Source: Protea cynaroides (Eukaryota > Streptophyta > Magnoliopsida > Proteales > Proteaceae). Taken from it: a stretch of DNA of 64,000 nucleotides. This document shows positions 1-12,100 of this stretch, piece by piece (position 1 is the stretch's first letter; each line of letters starts with the position of its first letter). The notes below the pieces were generated by a model. It was given only the letters and a program-made list of their open reading frames with translations, was not told the DNA's origin and made no database searches. A program made the translations under genes and the position numbers. The stretch is taken from positions 92,970,549-93,034,548 of the forward strand of contig CM053274.1 in NCBI GenBank assembly GCA_028583415.1, read 5' to 3'.

Positions 1-51
1 TATGAATTATCAAGTACTCTCAACTACATCAGTGGGTGGCTTGCATCTCTG

Positions 52-297
52 CAACCCCAATCCCCAAGTTGGACCATCCCTTGGCACCCAATTCCATCTC
101 TTTGAGCAATATGGACATTGTTGCACCAAAATGAAGAAAAAGAAAAACATTAATGCAGACCGAGGCCTCTCCTAGTGGTTTAGCATTGCTTGTTTAAGAG
201 TGTGCCCAAGACTTGGTTTGCACCATCGGATTCCAACTTCCCAAGTTGGCCACCCCCTTGGGCACTTAATTCCATCTCTTGGCGCCATGGGTAACGC
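52..297. repeat. Diverged direct repeat of about 65 bp, two copies
   Basis: Copies near 52-115 and 230-297 both carry the sequence CCCAAGTTGG followed by a stretch ending TTCCATCTCTT. Between them, CCTAGTGGTTTAGCATTG (about 172-189) looks a little like a tRNA-derived A box, so this could be SINE-derived. The match is imperfect and no family is assigned. Confidence 0.35.
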
Positions 298-318
298 CAA
301 AAAAAAGAAGAAAAAAGG

Positions 319-800
319 AAAATTTATTCAGATACCCCCTTAACAATTAGTTTATTACATAAAACTATCTTTTCTTGATAAAAGTTATACGGACTACCCT
401 TGAAACATTATTTTATGACAGTATAGTCCACACTAGACATTAAAAACTAATGGGAGAAATTCTGAAATTTTTTTAAGACAATACTAGTCTTACTCAATGT
501 AAAATTACATAAATATACAATCGTTTATCCCTAGAACAAGGCCTTTGCAAGTTCTCCAACCTGCAATTGGAGAACTTACAGAGGTCTCATTCTAGAGTTA
601 GACGATGGTATATTTATGTAATTTTACATTGGGTAAGGGTAGCATTGTCTTAAAAAAATTTCATCAGTTTTTAATGCTTGGTGTGGATTATAATGTTATA
701 AAACATTGTTTCAGAGATAGTCCATGTAACTTTTGTCAAGAGAGGATAATTTTGTAGAGTAAACCATTGTCATAGGGGTGTTGGAGTAAATTTTCTAAAG
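319..800. mobile_element. Long foldback (palindromic) element, about 480 bp
   Basis: The left half (from GGAAAATTTATTCAGATACCC) is the imperfect reverse complement of the right half (ending GGTGTTGGAGTAAATTTTCT) along nearly its whole length. The centre, near 548-580, is itself a hairpin with arms AAGTTCTCC and GGAGAACTT. There is no coding capacity. This layout fits a MITE or foldback transposon. No clear target-site duplication could be read because both flanks are A-rich. Confidence 0.7.
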
Positions 801-1777
801 AAAAAAAAATACATTTATTAAGGAACACTTTGACTACAACTATCACTCATAGAGAGACAATAAAAGGGATCATTAGTCACTTCAACTATAATTTAGAGAG
901 GCAGACAGAGACCTTAGTTTGCATTAAAGAAGTCGTAGTGCTCAATTAATCAATCATGTCCCGATGGGCTATGGCCCACAAAATAAAACAGGATATTAAG
1001 AATCAAATCTTAGTTTAGCAGAAGAAAAAATCTTAGTTTAGCATGAGTGATCAATGATCACTTTAGACAGATTTTGGAGTGGAGTAACCAAACATTACAA
1101 TGGAATTAATTATCCAAACTACTAATCTCTAACCATCATTCAAATGACCCATGATAAGTCAGCATATCATGATGCCAGTGGAGATAATGTAAGCTATCTC
1201 ATCCAACATTTTTATATGAATTATGAAGACAAGATTCCCAGTACTGTTCATTCTTTTGATAAACCCTAATTTCTAGTCCCCTCATTTTCTTCAACATAGT
1301 GGAAGTTTTAATCACTTAGATCGTTTGGGTCACTAGTATAGGGACTGATGTTCTGTCATGCTACCAAAAACACATGAAAGTGGGGACCACATTTGCAGTT
1401 GCACATGGACTTATTTGTCCCTTCTCCCGCCAAAACATGTGGTATCTCTGTTCTTACTTTGATAGAATGGCCAGTTTCTGGAATCTATCAATTCATGGGT
1501 TTTTGTTGTATTCCCTGACAACTGTGTATGTATGTACAAGTATTCTAGGGCAAAGGAACTTCATTGATAATCTAATAAAATTATTTCCCAAAAAAAAAAA
1601 CAACAACAACAAAGATTGCTTCCTCAATTAAAACCTAAAAACTAAAAATGTCAAAAAACAGTCTGTCAAAATAGGTGGTTTTTTTTTTGGGGGGTTGGCC
1701 AGGAATCCAGAAGGATGCTTATAGAAGGTTAAAAAAAAAGCATTAATGACTTATTGAATAGAATATTAATGCATTAG
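801..1777. other. Intergenic, no gene seen
   Basis: AT-rich sequence with short chance reading frames only. No exon-like codon pattern, RNA gene or repeat was recognised. Confidence 0.5.
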
Positions 1778-1998
1778 GGATCCACATCGTCTCCCGGTTG
1801 AATTTGGGCAGGAGATTGGGCGGTCCGGATGGATGACCGCCATGTGACACTCGGAGGGATCCGAACCTTCCATCTGAGCTGATCCCCCAGTCGGCTCAAC
1901 TTGTTGATTGGGCGGTCGGCTCGGATGGAGGGCTCGAATCTCTCCGAATGCCACATGGTGGCCATCCATCCGGATCGTTCAGTCTCTCACCCAAATCC
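1778..1998. mobile_element. Foldback MITE, copy 1 of the GGATCC-AAATCGTCTC family
   Basis: The left end reads GGATCCACATCGTCTC and the right end is a diverged inverted version ending CCAAATCC. The inner arms share GGTCCGGATGGATG and its complement. It is related to the copies at 33537, 39703 and 40146. No convincing flanking duplication was found, so this copy is probably older or rearranged. Confidence 0.6.
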
Positions 1999-3139
1999 AA
2001 GTGAGAGACAATTTCTGTTTCTTAAAAGAAAGAGTAAGCCTTTGAAAGGAAGGTGGTAGGTAAGTGGAGACTGGAGACCATGGATCAAATTCTTCCAAAA
2101 AGAATTGGACCTCTCAGAAGTTATTTCGAAGGTAAGAAAAGAAAAAAAAATGTTTGATTTTTTTAAGAGGAGAGAGAAAAACACAAAAAAACTAATCATT
2201 GCTTTCGTCTTTGTCTTTTTATGTTTTTATTTTTTTTATTGCCTTCCAATATACCCTTGATTTTCCAAAATGGGTTGGATTTAAGAGTTGAAATGTGATA
2301 ATGGAAATGTTTCTACTTCATCCTAAGAAACTATGACCTACCATTATAATGATTATATGATGCCCAACCATTCTTTCTTATTTATGCAAAGATAAATATG
2401 GCGTCCTGGCACATGTTATGGGTATAAAAGCAACTTTGTATGTCTCAAATGAGACTTCACGTTCCTTCCTAGAGATTGCAATCCTAAAATTCAGTGTCTT
2501 TGACACCTTTAGTGTCTTTGACACCTTTATATGTTAATCTAGAATGTGTTATCTTTTAAATATTTCTTGTCTTAATTTTTACAGTTGTTTAATTTTTGAG
2601 TAAAAAAAGGTTTTTCATAAATTTTTTGAAAATAATCCATCATTATAAAATTATCAAGGGTTGTTATTGTCTTGCATGATTTTCGAAAAAACATATGAAA
2701 TGACAATAATTACTTTCACTTAAAAATATATGTATAATACTGAGAGGGCAAAAAAGTAAGATAACAAATCATTTAATACATTGTGGAGAGTCAATAAAAA
2801 GATTTTCATATCTGAAACCTCATGTGCAACTATATAGTTGTTGTTTGTAAAATAAACCAAGATGCAAATTCCTTTAGATAATAAATGAGGATTTATAGAA
2901 ATTAATTTTTTTTCTCTAATTCTTGTAAGATTACAAAATGTAGGAGTAATACTAAAGAACAACTAACACCCATAAATAGTATTACCAAAAAAAAATAATA
3001 AAAATAAATAGGGGCTACAAGTATGGATGCAAATCCACCCCTATTAGTAATCAGATACACGATTTTAGTTTAAACATCAAGTTGAATGAAAAACGGTGCC
3101 TAGTGCACGAAGCTTTTATTATTGCAGGATATAGAGATG
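1999..3139. other. Intergenic, no gene seen
   Basis: AT-rich, with A/T homopolymer runs. A short direct duplication (AGTGTCTTTGACACCTTT) occurs near 2492-2528. No other feature is supported. Confidence 0.5.
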
Positions 3140-3625
3140 GACAAAATGTATTCAACCTTACCCCCACAATAGGGAGATGCTGTAACCTGTGACCAACATG
3201 TTGCATTGTCCCAGTGTGCGAGACTCTTTATTGTGACCTTTGTTCCATCTCAAATGGCATTGTCTCAATGTATCATGTATCATAGGTATTCCTAAATTAA
3301 CCATAGTTTGTTCACTCATCAATTTATCTTTTCTAGTTTTACCAGTCATCCACCTCAACTTCCTCATTTCAAGTATACTATGTTCACTTATATTATAGGA
3401 AAAGTCTTTCTGGTCCAGCTAAAGGGTTTCATGGTCTAGAGTCATCCACACTTGAAAACACATATATGAAGTTCCATCCCTACCTTTCTCCTGTCTCTAT
3501 GTCCTTTAATTTCTCTAGTTTCTGCACCAAAGAACCTTTCCCTTATAATTTATTTCTTCATTTCTCAACATTCAGTTCCATACATTATTGTTAGTCATAT
3601 AATTATCTTATAAAATTTTCCTTCA
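3140..3625 (-). pseudogene. LINE reverse-transcriptase tail, degraded
   Basis: On the minus strand, 3367-3160 encodes a peptide with MRKLRWMTGKTRKDK, close to the conserved C-terminal segment of plant non-LTR reverse transcriptases (MRMLRW-G-TRKDKI). Upstream, near 3600-3560, a stretch reading like IMYGTEC matches the preceding block of the same domain, but the sequence between them is rearranged with stops. It is a dead, 5'-truncated LINE copy. A second tail of the same family lies at 18425-18800. Confidence 0.7.
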
Positions 3626-3867
3626 AATTATAAAAGAATACATCAATCACACAATGCTTTGAATGCACCTCCCCACTTCATCCACCCTGTTCTAATCCAA
3701 GTAATTACATTAAGAGAAAAGGATCATTATCACATATGGACCCAATAATGAATCTTGCTTTAGAACCGAGCTCATATTGGGCAAACCTAGCCCAAAACTT
3801 AGATCCGATGTAGTCTTGTAGATGACGAAGTGCTGTGAGAATTGACTCCATCTGGGCTGAATCAGAA

Positions 3868-3868
3868 T

Positions 3869-3900
<32 letters not shown>

Positions 3901-3902
3901 TG
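3868..3902. repeat. (GA)n microsatellite
   Basis: About 35 bp of GA dinucleotides with one interruption. It causes an artefactual Ser/Leu-rich reading frame on the minus strand. Confidence 0.9.
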
Positions 3903-4164
3903 AAGAAGAGCATAAAGAGTACCAGATAAATGTCCAATCACACTGATATATATTCTGTGATTAAGATTCCTCATCCACAAGGTCAGCATGGTCAACATAT
4001 TCTTACATGTACTAAAATTAGCATCTTCACATATGAATTTCAGATTCAAATCCAATAGGTGCAAGTTTTACATAGCCACAGCTGACCTAATTGTCACGGG
4101 CTATGGTCCACACCCACACACCCAAAAGATGCATCTATAAAAGTCTTGTTTTTTTTTTTTTGAG

Positions 4165-5575
4165 AAAAAAACAATTATCTTAGTGAGAGTTGATCTCTAA
4201 TGGTTTTGAAAAAGACAGTTACCTCCCCTAAACAAACTATTAAAATCCAAATAGCCCCAATTTTTAACGGTGTTAAAGTTAAATTTTTTATGGACAACTC
4301 TATCCTCAACCTTTTATCCCTACTGTAAATCTTATTACTGTTAAAAGACCAATATAACTCTTTTATACCCAATTAAAATAAACTCTAATCTCATCTTCTT
4401 CTCATTCTCCATCACGTTCTTTCCGACGGAGATGATATGTTGGACTCAGATGCAAGCGGAACGATTACAGGCGACCAGTGAGGCAAAACTCCTTGATTAA
4501 GCTTTAGTCTTGATTTTCATGAGTTGGTATTCTGATTTGTGTTTAATCATATTGGATTCTCATTCTTAATATGAAATTCATATTCTGGTTCTCCTTCTCT
4601 CTTCCCTGCTGACAGCCCCTCCTGATTCCTTTAGATATATATAATGGGTGAGTTAATTAAAGTACTTGTCGAATCAAGAGAGAAGAGTGAGGTGTGAGAG
4701 AAAATGGCGGAGGGAAAAAAAAGGATTGGGGATCTCCGAATTTTGGGAAGGAGAAAACTTGTGAGAAGTCAGTTACAGTAGAAAAAGAAGGGGAAGAATC
4801 GGGGTTCGAAGAGAGAGAGAGCTAGGAAAGGGAGGAGAAATGGCATTCGGCAACTAATCTGGCTTTTGATTTCAACATTGTGGGAAGAACAGAAGCTGCC
4901 AGGAAAGGAAATAGGAGAAGAAACCAAAAAAGAATAGGAGATAAAATAACCGTGGATTAAGGGTGATTGGAATGAGAGAAAGATGAAGGAAGATAAGAGT
5001 GAAAATAGGGATTGAAAATCTGGAGAGATTTTAGGAGAGAAGAAATCAAAAAGAATAGGAGACGATTGAAATGGGAGAAAGATGAAGGAAGATATGAGTG
5101 AAAATAAGGATTGAAAATTTTGGAGAGATTTTAGGAGAGAAGAAACCGAAGAAGAATAGGAGACGATTGAAATGGGAGAAAGATGAGGGAAGATAAGAGT
5201 GAAAATAGGGATTGAAAATCTGGAGAGATTTTAAGAGAAATTGCTTCAATATTCAAGGATTTGCAGCGGTAGAGAGCTTCGAAGACGAAGACGATTCAAG
5301 GGTTTAGAAACAAAAAAAAATGTAAGCTCGACTGTGGTGAGCAAATGGGGAAATAGTAACCTTATTAAATAGTAAAGATAAAATAGGTAGTTCATCTCTT
5401 CAAAAGGGTAGTTTGGTCTTTAAAAAAATATTGGACTCCCACCGTTACCATCTAATGAAATATTCTTAACGTGTGGGGCTATTTGGATTTTAATAGTTTG
5501 TTTAAGAAAGGTAACTGTCTTTTTTTAAAACTATTGAAGATTAACTGTCAATAAGATAAATTACAAGAGAAATAA
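4165..5575. mobile_element. Terminal-inverted-repeat element of about 1.4 kb
   Basis: Long terminal inverted repeats flank the region. The left arm contains AGACAGTTACCTCCCC followed by AAACTATTAAAATCC, and the right arm (about 5465-5525) is its near-perfect complement. The similarity continues outward to about 4165 and 5575. The interior holds three tandem purine-rich units (4976-5240) and leader-like CT/GA-rich sequence, but no transposase reading frame. Long TIRs without a transposase fit a non-autonomous Mutator-like element; this family call is inference. No clear target duplication was seen. Confidence 0.6.
4976..5240. repeat. Three tandem units of about 100 bp
   Basis: Units begin with GAGAAAGATGA at 4976, 5075 and 5176 (periods 99 and 101). 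Each contains GAGTGAAAATA and GGAGAGATTTTA, and differs at only a few positions. The third unit is truncated after AAGAGAA. They lie inside the 4165-5575 element. Confidence 0.85.
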
Positions 5576-7172
5576 CTGTGTTTTACCTTTTCTTTTTTCT
5601 TTTTTTTTTAATTTAAGCCCCAGATTAGTTGATGTGGGACTGGGAAAGGGGAACTCTTTGAGGCCATGATATTTCCCCCAATCAATCCCTGACACCCTTG
5701 CCAAGGGTCCACAACCCTTCATGGGACTCACGCTGCAGTGTCCCAGTCAATTTTAACTCCCTCATTAGGGGATTTGAAACCTCGCATGGGACCCACAACA
5801 CAATGCTCCGAAACCCACATCCTTATAGAGCCTTGGATCTGATTCTGATATCAAAGGTCATGGGTTTAGATTCACATCCCAAAAGATGCATCTATTAGAG
5901 GTTCTCTTCCCCACCTAGAAACCCAAGACCCTCCCTGAGGTTAGTCAATCTAATCTTCAAATCCTCAGTGGCACAGTGCTTACTTCAATAACCTGCCAAC
6001 ATTGTTTGGGTCATAAAAGAAATTTAAGGAACAAAAGGAGGTAGATTCTCTACACCACCAACAGGTGTAAGAGGTATCTCTACAATTGCAGCAACCCTAG
6101 TTATGTCAGATGGCATATTAAACAAGGCTGAATGTTTATAGAGCCAAAGTCTTCTATTCAAATGAAACTATTGAAATGACAAAATAAATAGGTTATTTAA
6201 AAAATTCAACACTACTCTTCAAAAATTTCTGAGTGTGGAAAGAAGGTGCATAAATATACATGGAAAGTTAGGGTATTACATAGAGGATAAATGATTGGAT
6301 TTGAGCCTTAAATTTGATTTGTGGATAATTCACCCCATTACCTAAGCTATCCATATGGTTGAAATAATCACATTACCTTTCAAACGACAAAAATTTGTAC
6401 CACTATGAAGCAAGTTTCTAAATCCAGGTATCGGAAGTATCAACCATGTCCAAAACCAATCTGAGTATGGATCCAATGAAAAAACTACACGTGTCAGATC
6501 ATCATTAAAATAAAATTAAAACAGGCGGGATCAAGGATCAGCCAAGTCCAAAACCGAAACGATACTAATTACTTGAACCATGGTGTGGAGATAACTACTA
6601 CACTTGCTGGTGGTGTAGGGAACCTTTTCACACAGACGACGTTGGCCCTCAAAGCAAACATCTCAGCTACGAACAAGAAAGGGAGAAGCAACCGAGCTAT
6701 GGCTTCTGACCTGCTGCTACTTCCAGAATCAAGAACAACGAGTAAAAAAGAAGCAGGGATGGGGATGAAAGGAAACAAAACAGGGAGTCTAACAGAAGAA
6801 GAGACCTTTGAATGGAAATGGCACTTTGCATTTACTATCCAGAATGAATGAATTGTTTCCAAACCTTCCATTTCTGAGAGCTCAATCTCTTCCTTGTTGA
6901 ATAACACTGACTGGATTAGCCACTAAACACAGTTATCTGAATCATAACTACTACACCTTTGAAATTTTAAAAAGGGGGCATCTGCGCTAATCAAAACAAT
7001 GTGCCATGCCACCAAACCTAAGCTTGAAAAAGAAAAGCTTATTCTATGGCTCATCTTATATATGTTACAGAAACTCTAAAAAGAATCCTCCTCTACCTGC
7101 TAAACTCACACAGGGTGTTGGGCTCGAAACTTGAATCAATTAAACCACGAATACAACCATCAGGTAGAACTG
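5576..7172. other. Intergenic, downstream flank of CNOT10
   Basis: This holds old repeat-like sequence around 5610-5900, which shares CCCAAAAGATGCATCTAT with 4120-4140, so an older repeat may have been split by the element at 4165. A small reading frame at 6573-6851 has no recognisable domain. The 3' untranslated region of CNOT10 (minus strand) should end within the last few hundred bases. Confidence 0.4.
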
Positions 7173-9113
7173 TTAAAATGTTACATTGCTAGGGATGAAT
7201 CTAACATGACTGTACTGTTTCAATTTGGCTAGGGCTGCTTCTGTCTTCTCCAGAAGAAGATCTACATAAACTGCGGTGAGGATTGCCTGTGGATGGTTAG
7301 GCACCTTGGACAAAGCTTCTGCTGCAAACCAATGAGCCTGCTCAATATCTCCCTGCATTGCAGACATCACCGCAAGATTTACATAGAGGGTTCCGCGTGC
7401 TTCTTCAGGCTCGAGAAATACAATACCCTGATAATCTTCTGTGGGTAGGTTACTGGCAGCAACTGAAGCACCATTTAACTCTTCACCATCTCCGACCCTT
7501 TCAACCCGCCACTTTTTGTCATCTTCACTGAATGGCAACTCAACATTCCCATCCAATATGTAAACTGACAAATGATCAGCTGCTTCCTTTGCACGGTTCA
7601 GACGGCACAGTGCCTCAGCTGCGTACATATGAGCTAGAAATATGTATATCCTTGAACATTCTGGAATTCTCAAGAGTGAATTTGCAGCTGATAGTGCATT
7701 CAATGGGTTTTCCAAATTCAACTCAACAAATGCCAGGTCAGCTAAAACAGCCTGCTTGATTAATTGGTTCTCCCTTCTGCACATATCCTCATATGCAGAG
7801 ACAGAACTGAGAAGGGTGTTGTTTGGGCTCACTCCCTTTGCCTCTTTTGCATCCCCATTCGCATTAGCTGAAGCTGAAACTACTGCAACATTAGATGCCC
7901 TTACATCCCCAACCGACACATTTTTGTTTGAGTTCTTAAGTGATCCTGATTGGCTTGACTCATCACCCTCTGAATCAGAATTGTCTAAATCAGAATCGGA
8001 CATATCAGCCTTCAAGTGTTTCAACTCCAAACTGTTCAATAAATGCAGGGCATTGAGAAGACATTGCCTGGCAAAGGGGATCGAAAGCCTCTGTTGGCCA
8101 TCACCACCCAACAATCTGTACTCTTCTATAGGATCCAAATATCTGTTTCTTGATATCCCATCTTCCACAAGAAGTTGCCTCCATTTCCCATTGCCAACAA
8201 CATGGACTCTAACTTCTTCTCCATTGGTGCTAGACTCACAGGACTTCAAAAGCCCCTTCTCCAGAGCCAATAGGCAACATTCAGCAATTCGGAGCCACAA
8301 GAGAGGCCGATTGTGAAAAACTAGACCGGCCTTCTGAAAACAACGAGCAGCAATTATTGGTTTTCCACAGGACAAGTATTGTAATCCACAGTTGTACACA
8401 ATGTGGAGGGATTTATCCTGGGAGAAAGTTGAAAGCTTAAGAGGTTTCTCTGATCGGAGAGATGAGCTACTTCTCAATGCCTTGGAAAAGAGCACCGTTG
8501 ATGTATGATGCTTCTTGAGTTGATGATAAATGCAACCAAGATTGTTGTTGAATATGCTCGAAATTCCAGATTCTGTCCTATTACTAGACGTCATCAAGAG
8601 CTTGATGGCTTTGCGGTGATTACCCCGAGCATACTCCAGCTGGGACTTTAAAAGCAATGCCGTGGAAGAATCTCTACCACGTGCGATGTTCATAGCTAGC
8701 TTAACTTCACGCTTCGTTGCTTTCAGGTTCCTAGTGAGAAGCAGGAGTCGCACCTTGTAGAGATGGAGTTTGAGTTTCAGATCAACAGCAGGAGCAGGCC
8801 GATCAGCTGAGGTTCTCAACAGATCGTTTGACGGGAGGCCAGCTGGTCTTGCCAAGTTTTGCCCACCACTGTCTAACGTTGACAGAAGGGACTCAAGTGC
8901 CTCATCTGATAAGGTTCTTGCTAAAGGATTTTCAGAAGCATTTGTGTTGGCAGCTGAGTCTGAATTAGAAGCATCCGGTAGAGTTAAATTGCTCGGGGCA
9001 GATGATGGTTTTACTACAGCATTTGATGATTGATGTTGGATGGTGCTTCCATTGTCACCTTGATTAATCATATAACCAACTCCAAAAGCTTTTTCCAGAT
9101 ACTGAATAACATC
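7173..9113 (-). CDS. CNOT10: CNOT10 exon 6 (last coding exon)
   Basis: 646 codons plus stop, beginning DVIQYLEKAFGVGY after the acceptor CATTCAG and ending RFIPSNVTF. It holds most of the TPR superhelix, including the segment near the C-terminus (AHWFAAEALSKVPNHPQAI). The 31 codons upstream of 9113 in the same frame are intron read-through, not protein. Confidence 0.92.
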   Translation of the reverse strand, partial: DVIQYLEKAFGVGYMINQGDNGSTIQHQSSNAVVKPSSAPSNLTLPDASNSDSAANTNASENPLARTLSDEALESLLSTLDSGGQNLARPAGLPSNDLLRTSADRPAPAVDLKLKLHLYKVRLLLLTRNLKATKREVKLAMNIARGRDSSTALLLKSQLEYARGNHRKAIKLLMTSSNRTESGISSIFNNNLGCIYHQLKKHHTSTVLFSKALRSSSSLRSEKPLKLSTFSQDKSLHIVYNCGLQYLSCGKPIIAARCFQKAGLVFHNRPLLWLRIAECCLLALEKGLLKSCESSTNGEEVRVHVVGNGKWRQLLVEDGISRNRYLDPIEEYRLLGGDGQQRLSIPFARQCLLNALHLLNSLELKHLKADMSDSDLDNSDSEGDESSQSGSLKNSNKNVSVGDVRASNVAVVSASANANGDAKEAKGVSPNNTLLSSVSAYEDMCRRENQLIKQAVLADLAFVELNLENPLNALSAANSLLRIPECSRIYIFLAHMYAAEALCRLNRAKEAADHLSVYILDGNVELPFSEDDKKWRVERVGDGEELNGASVAASNLPTEDYQGIVFLEPEEARGTLYVNLAVMSAMQGDIEQAHWFAAEALSKVPNHPQAILTAVYVDLLLEKTEAALAKLKQYSHVRFIPSNVTF

Positions 9114-12100
9114 CTGAATGCAATGAATCAGAACAAGAAATTCAGACACTGCAGAAGAAAAAAAACTATAAGAAAGTGAAACAAAAAGCATGGTGTTTCC
9201 AAACACTGAGGCATTGTGTCAAAAAACATATGTATAGATCACTACATTTGGGAATAAAAAATATCAGAAAGGACTATGTTCAGGATAAGGAATACCAAAC
9301 CGATCAACTTGGATTAAAGAAACTCTCACTGATACATCCAATATAAAATAACTAGCTAGATAAATAATAAAAGACAAATTTATTTAGATCGCCCACAGAG
9401 AGAGTTTCCGTTACAGTCCAGTCCTTTGTACTATGAGAAAGGCACCCTGCTCAAACAGAACATCGGATAGGAAGTCCCCACTTTGGATCACATGTCAAAG
9501 TTTCAAGTCTGATCTCCACCACATGATGGCATACCATGTAGGGGTCATTAACATTCTACTTTTCTTCAATCCTCTTGGAATCTTGCCACTGGATGAGGTG
9601 GCTTGGGTTTGTTTGTTTTCCGGCCCTTGTTGGCCTTTTTTATTTGCTTTGGGCTTTCACCCTAGTTTTGCAAGGAGCCTAGCTCTATCCTCTGGATACC
9701 CAGGTTTGTTTCCACTGTTTCTGGGGTATTGTTAATATATTTATTCATTCACCCAGAAAAACATTATACTTTTCAACATTTATACCAAGGATACTGAAGT
9801 TGAATTTCGAAACAAGTTCAAGGCTTCATATCTTTGCATTATAAAATGAGATAAAGATGGAAATTACAAGATAAATATATTATGAATAGTAGAACAGGCC
9901 CACAAAATTTCGAGCATCAACACAGACGCCATGTGGCAGATATTTGGGTTGTCAAGGAAACCTTTCCTTAAAAGGCCATGTAGGAAACATTTTCCCATAA
10001 TAAAAACTAAAAAGGCAACTTTCACATAAAACCCCCCATTCTAAGCCACAAAACATCAGCCCTGTCACATTATGACAGAACAGTATGAAAAACTCAATTA
10101 GAACACCTAATGATTTGTTCTATAAATTGAGGCAACAGAAAATAAGCTGGTTCAACCAATACAGCATGGGCAAGAAGGTTATGCGAACAAAACTAAACTG
10201 AACAGATTTTGTGTATTCAATACACATGATATCGCAATAAATTGCCCAAGAAAGGCCTTCTTGTAAACATTATGAGACTTGAGTACATATCCTTTTGAAG
10301 AGTATAACAAAGAAGGGAGAGGAAAATAAAATAAGTTGGGCTTGATTTGGATCACCAGAATCCAAAGAGCTGAGAGGATTACCGTAAACAGGTTAGATGC
10401 TGCAGGTTATTTGGGGGTCATGGGAATTCTAACCTCCATTTTCTAGCTTCAATTCCTACAATCAATAGGAAGCAACACCTCCACCTAAAATTGTGCAGTA
10501 TGATTTCTACTGAAATGGAAAATTTAATTGCTTTGGTGGGAATCTAATCTGCCAGCGGGAATATTGATCAAACCAAATCTATTTTGAAACTGATCAAGTC
10601 TATATTGTTTGGACTCTCATGATCCAAACTGAGACTCAAAGTTATTCATTAATTCATTTAACAGTTCATGTTTCCTTAAAGAATTTTTTAAAGTCATGCT
10701 AATCCTACTAATCAGTCATTGATGCCCATGCATTGTAATTCACTTCATGCACAGCCTACTACAATTTTGTTCCTTGTCTCAATACCGAGTAAATGCAAAA
10801 GACCAGTTCACTTGGGCTAGCAAATGAATATATCATATATAATATAAAAACAATTTTGAGCTGTTCCGGGGACAAGTAACTAGATGGAATTTCATGCCCT
10901 AACACACCCAATGTGATGGTTAGTTCTCCCACCAAACACGCTAGGGTCATCTTCACGTGACTTCATGGCAGTTCTCAAATGCACAATATTCTTCCACAGA
11001 AGTTTCACCCATCTGCCTAAAATAAAACCGTCACTATTCTTTTCATTGGGATAGCGAACGAAACAGACCTCAATCCAGTTTGTCCATTGTTCATGGATTC
11101 AATCACCTCGGAACCATCATCCACACTTAGTAACACGAGGAATCGAAGAATCTATGTGCATTCTCAAAGAAACTCTCTCAAAACATGCCAAAAGCAACCT
11201 CAAAGAATATCCCTCAAAAGAAGCCAATCAATTAATTAATGTAGAACTGGTTGAGAAACTGTATCACTCAATATTTCATAAAACTCTAACCTCAATCAAA
11301 GTAAGAAAAAGCCCGTCATTAATATGTAGCGTCAGGATCAATGGGAGATAGTGAAGTAGTTGAGCAAGAATTGTTCATTTATGTGGGAATTGGAACTTTT
11401 GCCTTTTGATTTCAAAACATGATTGTTGAAGGGAACACAACTGCCCTTTTTATGCAGTTTCAAGATCCTAAACTTGATTGTACTGAGTAAGATTATACAT
11501 AGGAAACACTACCATAGCAGTGTACTCTTCAGAGGGTTTGATCATACAACACTCCCCTTGTATCTTCACCACCTCCTCTCTTCTAATATAATTTTATAAT
11601 TTTAAAATTAAAGGACAGTGACATTCTACTCCACACGATATGATATAAGATTGGGAAAATTTAGGTATTGATAGTATGGCATGGATGCAATATTTAGGAG
11701 TAGTTGGCTGGAAAAATGAATCAACTCATATCATATCAACTCAGCAGGGCCAAAAAGAAACAGGAACTCCTGTCAATGGTATGCTCATACTAAAGATCCT
11801 CCCAAGTCTTACTAGGCCTACGCCAAGGGACTATTAAGTATTTTGAAAACAATAAAATGCCATAGGAAGCATCCACCTTCCACTCAAGAAAAACAGAATG
11901 CTCTGATGCATACTTCCTAGCAGTACTTGGGTCATTACTCGCTAACTTCGGTTGCCATTTAGTGTATCTTTCTTGCTAGATCGGCAACACAGCCTAGCTT
12001 CCTGTCTTATATCAAGATCATTTATACATGACATCAGTTTGTATTATTTTCAGAGCAATTATATTTCTTTAACAAAAATTATATCTTATTACTATACATT

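Noticed and set aside
6569..6907. Overlapping plus and minus frames downstream of CNOT10
   Set aside because: No codon signature, no domain, and both strands equally open; probably 3' flank.
7642..8316. 224 aa plus-strand reading frame
   Set aside because: Antisense shadow of CNOT10 exon 6; the sense strand has strong family similarity.
9114..9206. N-terminal 31 residues of the 677-codon frame as a real CNOT10 start
   Set aside because: A CAG acceptor at 9114 and the upstream exons show that this is intron read-through; starting here would drop 206 residues.
9433..9735. 100 aa Pro/Leu/Phe-rich plus-strand frame in CNOT10 intron 5
   Set aside because: C/T-rich sequence that may be a LINE 3' tail; no reverse-transcriptase motif is present.
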